DNA from: an uncultured Clostridia bacterium
GTDB taxonomy: Bacteria > Bacillota > Clostridia > Oscillospirales > CAG-272
NCBI GenBank assembly: GCA_937914815.1
Contig: CALDMI010000181.1
Coordinates: 1-13,569, forward strand
Direction of reading: 5' to 3'
Length of the DNA: 13,569 nt
Made by a program: the position numbers and the translations under genes. Positions 1-4,502 of this stretch are shown here, piece after piece. How positions within the stretch are numbered: the first letter of the stretch is position 1; every line of letters starts with the position of its first letter. The notes beneath the pieces were generated by a model. It worked only from the letters and a program-made list of their open reading frames with translations, ran no database searches and was not told the origin of the DNA.

Positions 1-1
1 C

Positions 2-631
2 CGCCTTGTGAATGACCCCGCCGGGCTGAATATCGGCTACCGCCATATCTCTCTTTCCACCTGCGGCGTCGTCCCCGGAATATATAAGCTCGCAGAGGAG
101 AATTTCCCGATAACCCTCTCAATATCTCTCCACGCCGCGACGGATGAAAAGCGCTCGTCGATAATGCCGGTAAATAATAAGTGGCATATATCCGAGCTTC
201 TCACCGCCTGCGCCGAGTACTATAAAACCACGGGAAGAAGAATAAGCTTCGAGTACACCCTGATACACGGGAAAAACGATACCCCCGAAGACGCGCACGA
301 GCTCGCCGACCTCCTGAACGGTGCCCTCCGCCCCGTCGGCGCCCCGATACACGTAAATCTCATCCGCGTAAACGAGGTGGACGAGACCGGGTTCCGCGCG
401 GGAAGTACAGAGTCGGCGAACGCCTTCGCCGCCCTCCTTACGAAAATGGGAATAACGGCTACCGTTCGCCGCCGCCTCGGCGCGGATGTAAACGCCGCCT
501 GCGGACAGCTCCGCCGCGCGGACAGCACCGGCGCCCGCCCGACGGCAAAGCCGCGCGCGGTAAAACCGGTGGAGACAAAGCCGGAAAATACAAAACCGGA
601 AAATAAAAAGCCGGAGGACACGCATGACTGA
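2..631 (+). CDS. rlmN: 23S rRNA (adenine-2503-C2)-methyltransferase RlmN, 3' part
   Basis: This radical-SAM enzyme methylates C2 of A2503 in 23S rRNA (and A37 of some tRNAs in characterised homologues). The gene is cut by the window edge; 209 codons are visible and the frame is open from base 2. The CxxxCxxC iron-sulfur motif lies upstream and is not seen. Visible family blocks are NDPAGLNIGYRHISLSTCG near the start, ISLHAATDEKRSSIMPVN, FEYTLIHGKND, HVNLIRVNEV, and RRRLGADVNAACGQLRR, which carries the conserved C-terminal catalytic Cys. After that motif comes a hydrophilic tail of roughly 35 residues rich in Lys, Pro and Glu with tandem KPEN-type units, which typical RlmN lacks. The 3' end overlaps rsgA by 8 bp (ATGACTGA), so the two are probably translationally coupled. 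Confidence 0.95.
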   Translation, partial: RLVNDPAGLNIGYRHISLSTCGVVPGIYKLAEENFPITLSISLHAATDEKRSSIMPVNNKWHISELLTACAEYYKTTGRRISFEYTLIHGKNDTPEDAHELADLLNGALRPVGAPIHVNLIRVNEVDETGFRAGSTESANAFAALLTKMGITATVRRRLGADVNAACGQLRRADSTGARPTAKPRAVKPVETKPENTKPENKKPEDTHD

Positions 632-1565
632 ACTCTACGGCAGAATAATAAAGGGCGTCGGCGGTCTTTACGATGTCCGCCTTGTCGACGGAGAAGAAAG
701 GCGGGTCATATCCTGCCGCGCAAAGGGGATACTCCGCCGGGGAGATGAAAAGCTCTATGTCGGCGACCTCGTCACCGTGAGCCGCGACCCCGACACTCCG
801 GACGGCATTGTTATATCCTCCTGTCTCCCGCGCAAAAACTGCCTTATCCGCCCCCCACTCTCAAATCTTGATTTTCTTCTTATAGTTTTCTCTCCCGCAC
901 ATCCCGCCCCTGTGCTTTCCACTGTGGATAAGCTCACGGCGATAGCCGAGCATAACGGCATAACCCCGGTGATAGTCATAACAAAGGCGGACATCGACAG
1001 GGAGGAGGCAGTTCGCCTTGCGGACATATACCGCGCCGCGGGCTTCACCGCCTTTGTCACATCGTCTGAGGACGGCTCCGGCACGGACGAGCTCCATAAA
1101 TATACGGAAGAGAATGTAAAGGACGGAAAGTGCGCCGCATTCGCGGGCGCGTCCGGTGTGGGGAAGTCCACGCTTATGAATCGACTCTTTCCGTCGCTCT
1201 CCCTCGCCACGTCGGATATCTCCCGGCGTATCGAGCGCGGGCGGCATACAACCCGGCATGTCGAGCTGTATGACATAACCGATGACCCCGCGCATACCGG
1301 ATTTCTTGCCGACACCCCGGGCTTCTCGCTTATAGATTTTGAGAGGTTTGATTTCTTCTCGCTTGAGGACCTCCTGCCCGCTTTCCGCGATATAGCGCCC
1401 TATACCGGGCATTGCCGGTATTCGGACTGCGCCCATGTCGGAGAGGGGGAGGACGAGTGCGCCGTTGCGAGGGCGGCAAAGGAGGGGAAGATAGCCGGAA
1501 GTCGGCTGTCCTCCTACCGCGAAATCTATAAAATCCTGAAAGCGAAGCGCGACGGCTTCCGCTGA
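624..1565 (+). CDS. rsgA: Small ribosomal subunit biogenesis GTPase RsgA
   Basis: RsgA is a circularly permuted GTPase that checks late 30S subunit assembly. The 313-aa length is normal. An N-terminal OB-fold (about residues 1-70, with CRAKGILRR and YVGDLVTVS) precedes the GTPase domain in the permuted order G4-G1-G3. The G4 site reads TKAD (120-123) rather than NKxD, a substitution also seen in other RsgA proteins as far as I recall. The P-loop is GASGVGKST (175-183) and G3 is DTPG (230-233). The C-terminal zinc site is C264, C269, H271, C279. The start is supported by GGAGGA at 613-618, five bases before the ATG. In many Clostridia a PP2C phosphatase and a PASTA kinase lie between rlmN and rsgA; here they are absent. 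Confidence 0.96.
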   Translation: MTELYGRIIKGVGGLYDVRLVDGEERRVISCRAKGILRRGDEKLYVGDLVTVSRDPDTPDGIVISSCLPRKNCLIRPPLSNLDFLLIVFSPAHPAPVLSTVDKLTAIAEHNGITPVIVITKADIDREEAVRLADIYRAAGFTAFVTSSEDGSGTDELHKYTEENVKDGKCAAFAGASGVGKSTLMNRLFPSLSLATSDISRRIERGRHTTRHVELYDITDDPAHTGFLADTPGFSLIDFERFDFFSLEDLLPAFRDIAPYTGHCRYSDCAHVGEGEDECAVARAAKEGKIAGSRLSSYREIYKILKAKRDGFR

Positions 1566-1607
1566 CCCCTGAAAAAATCTTTTTTCCGATTTTCTTTTCA
1601 AAAATAC

Positions 1608-1636
1608 TTGACAAACGGCAAAGACCCGTGTATAAT
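1608..1636 (+). promoter_or_regulatory. Consensus sigma-A promoter of the L10 leader and rplJL
   Basis: The -35 TTGACA (1608-1613) and -10 TATAAT (1631-1636) both match consensus exactly and are separated by 17 bp. Transcription should start near G1643, immediately before the L10 leader. A perfect promoter suits a ribosomal-protein operon whose output is then set by attenuation. Confidence 0.92.
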
Positions 1637-1707
1637 ACTTGTGTTATCCAAAGACAGCAGGTTCCGGTAAAAGCGACAGCTTTCCTGCCGAGGTGGCGAG
1701 TATATAT

Positions 1708-1725
1708 GCGGGTCTCCCGCTTTTT
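1708..1725 (+). other. Small hairpin with T-run inside the L10 leader
   Basis: GCGGG (1708-1712), a TCT loop and CCCGC (1716-1720) are followed by TTTTT (1721-1725). It resembles a minimal intrinsic terminator. It lies between the L10-binding domain and the larger attenuator, within the loop that the proposed antiterminator would enclose. It could be a second termination point or only a spacer hairpin. Confidence 0.5.
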
Positions 1726-1733
1726 ATGTGCGT

Positions 1734-1770
1734 CCTTTCTCGGTGGCTGTCACCCGGAGAGGATTTTTTT
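1734..1770 (+). terminator. Attenuator (intrinsic terminator) before rplJ
   Basis: Bases 1734-1745 pair with 1751-1762: 12 positions with one C/C mismatch and two G-T pairs, closed by the loop GCTGT. The stem is followed by A and seven Ts (1764-1770). It sits 28 bp before the rplJ start and is the expected end point for L10-dependent premature termination. Confidence 0.85.
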
Positions 1771-1797
1771 ATCGCAAATTTTACGGAGGTGAAAAAG

Positions 1798-2322
1798 ATG
1801 CCGAGCAATAAGATTCTTGAAGAGAAGAAAAAGGTCGTCGAGAGCCTTGCCGAAAAGATCAAGAATGCACACGCGGGCGTAATAGTCAACTATCAGGGCA
1901 TAACCGTTGCTGACGATACCGCGCTTCGCGCCGCTCTTCGTAAGGCTGGCGTAGAGTACGCCGTTATGAAGAATACCCTGACGGGCAGAGCATGTGAGCT
2001 CGCGGGATACGGCGATATGAAGGAGTACCTTAACGGTATGACCGCTATCGCAGTGAGTGCAGACGATCCCATAGCTCCCGCAAAGATAATCAAGGGCTTT
2101 ACCGATAAGGTTAAGGGCTTTGAGATAAAGGCGGGCTTTGTGGACGGCGAGATACTTGACCGTGCAGGCGTTGAGGAACTGGCGGATACCCCGTCGAAGG
2201 AAGTGCTTGTCGCGAAGATGATGGGCAGCCTTATGTCCTCGCTTTACGGCTTTGCTTATGTTCTTCAGGCTAAGATTGACAAGGAGAACGGCGAGGGTGC
2301 CGAGGCTCCTGCGGAGGCGTGA
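1798..2322 (+). CDS. rplJ: 50S ribosomal protein L10
   Basis: L10 (uL10) anchors the L7/L12 stalk to 23S rRNA; with L12 bound it also represses its own operon through the leader upstream. The protein has 174 aa, the normal length, starting MPSNKILEEKKKVVESLAEK. The family core is clear: NYQGITVADDTALRAALRKAG, YAVMKNTLTGRA and NGMTAIAVSADDP, then the C-terminal helix (about 150-174) that binds L12 dimers. The start is set by GGAGGTG at 1785-1791. Codon choice shifts towards T-ending and abundant-tRNA codons compared with rsgA, as expected for high expression. rplL follows after 64 bp with no terminator. Confidence 0.96.
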   Translation: MPSNKILEEKKKVVESLAEKIKNAHAGVIVNYQGITVADDTALRAALRKAGVEYAVMKNTLTGRACELAGYGDMKEYLNGMTAIAVSADDPIAPAKIIKGFTDKVKGFEIKAGFVDGEILDRAGVEELADTPSKEVLVAKMMGSLMSSLYGFAYVLQAKIDKENGEGAEAPAEA

Positions 2323-2386
2323 GCTCTCCGCTTGATATAAAACCCAAGCAATAAATATTTTCTGAAAATAAACGGAGGATTTCAAA

Positions 2387-2758
2387 ATGAACGAAAAGTC
2401 TACTCAGATCCTTGAGCTTGTTAAGGGTCTTACCATTCTTGAACTTGCTGACCTTGTAAAGGCACTTGAGGAGGAGTTCGGTGTTTCCGCTGCTCCCGTT
2501 GCCGCTGCTCCCGTAGCAGGCGCTGCTGCTCCCGCTGCTGAGGAGAAGACCGAGTTTGATGTTATTCTTAAGGCTGCCGGCGCTAACAAGCTTGCTGTTA
2601 TCAAGGTTGCCCGTGAGATCACCGGTCTCGGACTTAAGGACGCAAAGGACCTTGTTGAGGCTGCTCCTAAGGCTATCAAGGAGGGCATCGCAAAGGAAGA
2701 GGCAGAGAAGATCGCCGCTCAGCTTAAGGAAGCCGGCGCAGAGGTCGAGCTCAAGTAA
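2387..2758 (+). CDS. rplL: 50S ribosomal protein L7/L12
   Basis: L7/L12 (bL12) forms the flexible stalk that recruits and activates translational GTPases. The protein has 123 aa, normal length. Residues 1-33 are the dimerisation domain that binds L10, roughly 36-55 the Ala/Pro-rich hinge ([19 protein letters not shown]), and the rest the globular factor-binding domain ending AEVELK, with the conserved block [20 protein letters not shown]. The ribosome binding site is GGAGG at 2375-2379. Codon use is strongly skewed to CTT, GCT and AAG, a mark of very high expression. rpoB does not follow; the operon ends here in a terminator. Confidence 0.97.
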   Translation: MNEKSTQILELVKGLTILELADLVKALEEEFGVSAAPVAAAPVAGAAAPAAEEKTEFDVILKAAGANKLAVIKVAREITGLGLKDAKDLVEAAPKAIKEGIAKEEAEKIAAQLKEAGAEVELK

Positions 2759-2778
2759 TCATCTCCCAAAAAGATGCG

Positions 2779-2807
2779 TTGTATGCGCGGCACCGCCGCG
2801 CATACAA
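2779..2807. repeat. Perfect 12-bp inverted repeat after rplL
   Basis: TTGTATGCGCGG (2779-2790) and CCGCGCATACAA (2796-2807) are exact reverse complements around a 5-base loop. No T-run follows on the + strand. On the minus strand CGCATCTTTTT follows, so it could be a back-up terminator for the DUF4416 gene. Confidence 0.7.
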
Positions 2808-2813
2808 AATAAA

Positions 2814-2852
2814 AAAAGAGGACGCGTACCTGCCGCGCCCTCTTTTCGTTTT
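2814..2852. terminator. Bidirectional intrinsic terminator between rplL and the DUF4416 gene
   Basis: AAAAGAGG (2814-2821) and CGCG (2823-2826) pair with CGCG (2834-2837) and CCTCTTTT (2839-2846), with one A/C mismatch and a 7-base loop. On the + strand the stem ends in TTTTCGTTTT. On the minus strand it ends in seven Ts followed by ATTTT. It can therefore serve both converging transcripts. Confidence 0.85.
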
Positions 2853-2871
2853 CCGGGGGAAAACGAAAAGA
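2841..2871. repeat. Perfect 14-bp inverted repeat overlapping the terminator
   Basis: TCTTTTCGTTTTCC (2841-2854) is the exact reverse complement of GGAAAACGAAAAGA (2858-2871), with loop GGG. Its 5' arm shares bases 2841-2846 with the 3' arm of the terminator, so the two hairpins cannot form fully at once. Confidence 0.75.
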
Positions 2872-2880
2872 AGTTAAAAG

Positions 2881-2970
2881 TAAGAGTGAATAGTGAAAAA
2901 GTGTAAGTTGGATGTTAAAAGCGGGACATTCCCCCTTCAATCACTTCTTCACTTTTCACTATTACTTATT
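2881..2970. repeat. GTGAA-rich palindromic element, possibly MITE-like
   Basis: AATAGTGAAAAAGTG (2889-2903) is inverted at CACTTTTCACTATT (2950-2963) with one extra A in the left arm. The similarity continues weakly outward through TAAGAG (from 2881) and CTTATT (to 2970). The arms are built from a GTGAA motif that repeats (for example CACTTCTTCACTTTTCAC). The interior of about 46 bp holds GCGGGACATTCCCCCTTC. No transposase or target duplication is visible, so mobility is only a guess. The right arm forms the 3' end of the DUF4416 gene. Confidence 0.55.
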
Positions 2971-3536
2971 ACCTTCCTTCCCCTCCTTCTCCCTCGCTTT
3001 CCCTTTCCTCCTTGCCTGTCGCGCAGGTACTTGTTGCGCACAACCTTGAGAAAGTCCTGCACAACCTCGCTCTGATAGTCCATATATGTCCACGGCAGCT
3101 TGTTCCACCGCCCGCGCGCGTAGAACAGCGTTATCTCGGTGTATATCCCGTCGGAGAGCGGAATACGAAAGCTCGCCTCCTTCGTCGTCGCGAGCAGGAG
3201 CCGCCCGCGGTTTATAAACCCCGGGTCGAGGTTAATCTTTCTCATTCCCTCGACCGAGAGCCGCCGCTCGATAAGATTTGTTATCCCCTTAATCTCCGCC
3301 TGCCTCGCCGGGTCGACCGTCTCGCGGAAGCTGTATATCCGCCGCAGTCCCTCACCGCCGAGCTCCGGGTCATAGTATTCGGAATACCCCTTTGAAAATG
3401 AATACTCCGGCGATATGTCCTCGACCTCGCCGAACTCCGAGGTGAGTGCCTCGAGCGCGAGGCGCAGATACTCCGGGTCGTGGTATATAACCCCGACAAT
3501 CAGCTTTTCTTTTTCAAATTCATGTATCTCGCCCAT
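2949..3536 (-). CDS. DUF4416 family protein, function unknown
   Basis: The 195-aa sequence matches the DUF4416 pattern I know: an opening KLIVGVIYHDPEYLRLALEAL, then the acidic FGEVEDISPEY, YYDPELGGEGLRRIYSF, INLDPGFI, LLLATTKEASFRIPLSDGIY and PWTYMDYQS. No biochemical role is established for the family to my knowledge. It has no signal peptide or membrane segment, so it should be cytosolic. The last ~25 residues form a basic, glycine-rich tail (GGKGKRGRRRGRK then VISNSEK) longer than expected; the final residues and stop lie inside the GTGAA palindromic element, suggesting the repeat replaced the native 3' end. The start is supported by GGTGG eight bases or so upstream and by a consensus promoter at 3570-3598. 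Confidence 0.85.
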   Translation of the reverse strand: MGEIHEFEKEKLIVGVIYHDPEYLRLALEALTSEFGEVEDISPEYSFSKGYSEYYDPELGGEGLRRIYSFRETVDPARQAEIKGITNLIERRLSVEGMRKINLDPGFINRGRLLLATTKEASFRIPLSDGIYTEITLFYARGRWNKLPWTYMDYQSEVVQDFLKVVRNKYLRDRQGGKGKRGRRRGRKVISNSEK

Positions 3537-3569
3537 CTTGCCACCAATAAAAGTTTATTTTCAAGAAAA

Positions 3570-3598
3570 ATTATACTCCCACTCGTCCGCATTGTCAA
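3570..3598 (-). promoter_or_regulatory. Consensus sigma-A promoter of the DUF4416 gene
   Basis: Read on the minus strand, TTGACA (complement of 3593-3598) and TATAAT (complement of 3570-3575) are separated by exactly 17 bp. Both hexamers match consensus fully. The transcript would start near 3563 and carry a leader of about 27 bases. Confidence 0.9.
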
Positions 3599-3609
3599 TA
3601 AGGGAAGAA

Positions 3610-3646
3610 TATTCCGCGTGAAATCGCGCCGCCAATGCGGAATACT
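3610..3646 (+). promoter_or_regulatory. Weak promoter candidate within an inverted repeat
   Basis: GTGAAA (3618-3623) and AATACT (3641-3646) are 17 bp apart and match the sigma-A hexamers at four of six positions each. They are bracketed by TATTCCGC (3610-3617) and its inverse GCGGAATA (3637-3644), which could be operator half-sites. No stronger promoter is visible before the SIMPL gene at 3682. Confidence 0.3.
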
Positions 3647-3681
3647 AAAAGCAGAGTTCTTTTCACTAAGGAGTATTAATT

Positions 3682-4323
3682 ATGAAGAAAATAATTTTCA
3701 CGGCGGCGCTTGTCCTTGCGCTATGCGCCGTCTGCGCCCTCGGCGCGTCTGCGGCGGGGGATTCGGATATCCCCGTCGTCAGAATAAGCGGGAGCGGGCG
3801 CACCGTCGCGACAGCCGACCGCGCAACATTAACATTCAACCTTGAAACATCGGCGAAGGACAGCGCCGCGGCAAAATCCGAAAATGACGAAATTTACAAA
3901 AAAATAACAAAGACGGCAGGGAAGTACGGAGAAATAAAGGAGGAGGGCGCCTATGTCTACACTCCGGATAACGGCGAGTGCGCGACCTATAACCGCGCCT
4001 TCTCTATAACAACCGGAAAGGTCGCCGAGACCACCAGAATAAGAGACGCAATTCTCGCGGACGGCGCGACCGGCTTCTCCGGAGTTTATTACACCCTGAC
4101 CGATACCGCCGCGGCAAAGAGCACAGCAATGGAAAAGGCGCTCGCCGATGTGACATCGAGGGCAAAGACGCTCGGCGTCTCCGGCACTATCCGCTCCGTG
4201 CGTGAGCTCCCGTATGAGAGTAATACAGACTACTCGCCCTCCCCCGAGGTCACCGTCGAGGTGCGTATAATGGCGGAGTATGTCACCCCGCCGCCGGAGC
4301 AGCCCGCCGATAAAAAGAGATAA
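3682..4323 (+). CDS. Secreted SIMPL-domain (DUF541) protein
   Basis: The 213-aa protein starts with a Sec signal peptide: KK, a hydrophobic core of about 15 residues, then GASAA with likely cleavage before GDSD (about residue 26). The mature part is a SIMPL/DUF541 domain as in YggE and BP26: VVRISGSGRTVATADRATLTFNLET near the N-terminus, then VYTPDNGECATYNRAFSITT, then YYTLTD and KALADVTSRAKTLGVS, ending in a beta strand EVTVEVRIMAEY. A short proline-rich tail follows (PPPEQPADKKR). Known family members are periplasmic or surface oligomers; a role in oxidative or envelope stress is reported for some, but nothing here shows its job. AAGGAG at about 3667-3672 sets the start. It is monocistronic. 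Confidence 0.85.
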   Translation: MKKIIFTAALVLALCAVCALGASAAGDSDIPVVRISGSGRTVATADRATLTFNLETSAKDSAAAKSENDEIYKKITKTAGKYGEIKEEGAYVYTPDNGECATYNRAFSITTGKVAETTRIRDAILADGATGFSGVYYTLTDTAAAKSTAMEKALADVTSRAKTLGVSGTIRSVRELPYESNTDYSPSPEVTVEVRIMAEYVTPPPEQPADKKR

Positions 4324-4345
4324 TCGGAAAACAAATCCGTTTTTA

Positions 4346-4400
4346 TAAAAATAACCCCGGGAGAGCCGCCGCATAGGTAGCCCGCCCGGGTTTTTATTTG
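4346..4400. terminator. Bidirectional terminator between the SIMPL gene and pflB
   Basis: CCCGGG (4356-4361) pairs with CCCGGG (4385-4390), extended by flanking A/T pairs. On the + strand it runs into TTTTTATTT. On the minus strand it runs into GTTATTTTTAT. The long loop (4362-4384) has further GC-rich pairing potential. Confidence 0.7.
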
Positions 4401-4408
4401 CCTTTCAC

Positions 4409-4466
4409 CCCCCGGAAATGATACACGGGTACGCCTTATCGGGCTGTAACCCGCTTTTTCCGGGGG
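4409..4466. repeat. Inverted repeats in the pflB 3' region
   Basis: CCCCCGGAAA (4409-4418) is the exact inverse of TTTCCGGGGG (4457-4466). Inside lies a smaller CGGG / CCCG hairpin (about 4440-4453). Just beyond, 4471-4498 is also GC-rich and self-complementary (GCCGCCCCGGC with GCCGGGCGG). On the minus strand this would put a string of hairpins between the pflB stop and the terminator, which may protect the mRNA 3' end. Confidence 0.5.
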
Positions 4467-4502
4467 AGTAGCCGCCCCGGCTGACCCGCCGGGCGGAACC
4501 TG

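Larger units (their letters stand above)
1643..1797 (+). promoter_or_regulatory. L10 leader (autoregulatory 5' UTR of rplJL)
   Basis: The untranslated region before rplJ carries the Bacillota L10-leader signature: CAAAGACAGCAGG (about 1649-1661), then TTTCCTGCCGAGGTGG (1681-1696). GCAGG pairs with CCTGC to form the conserved stem. In B. subtilis the L10(L12)4 complex binds this element and promotes termination ahead of rplJ. A possible antiterminator pairs GCCGAGG (1687-1693) with TCTCGGT (1738-1744), which would consume the 5' arm of the attenuator hairpin. The antiterminator pairing is my inference. The reading frame that runs through this leader is not used: the real rplJ start is at 1798. 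Confidence 0.85.

Noticed and set aside
1570..1600. Weak rsgA terminator (GAAAAAA-TC-TTTTTTC)
   Set aside because: A 7-bp A/T stem with a 2-base loop is not a credible terminator, although the T-rich sequence after it may contribute to termination.
1639..1797. In-frame N-terminal extension of rplJ starting at 1639
   Set aside because: It begins at the promoter itself and would translate the L10 leader and attenuator. The ATG at 1798 has a strong binding site and gives the normal L10 N-terminus.
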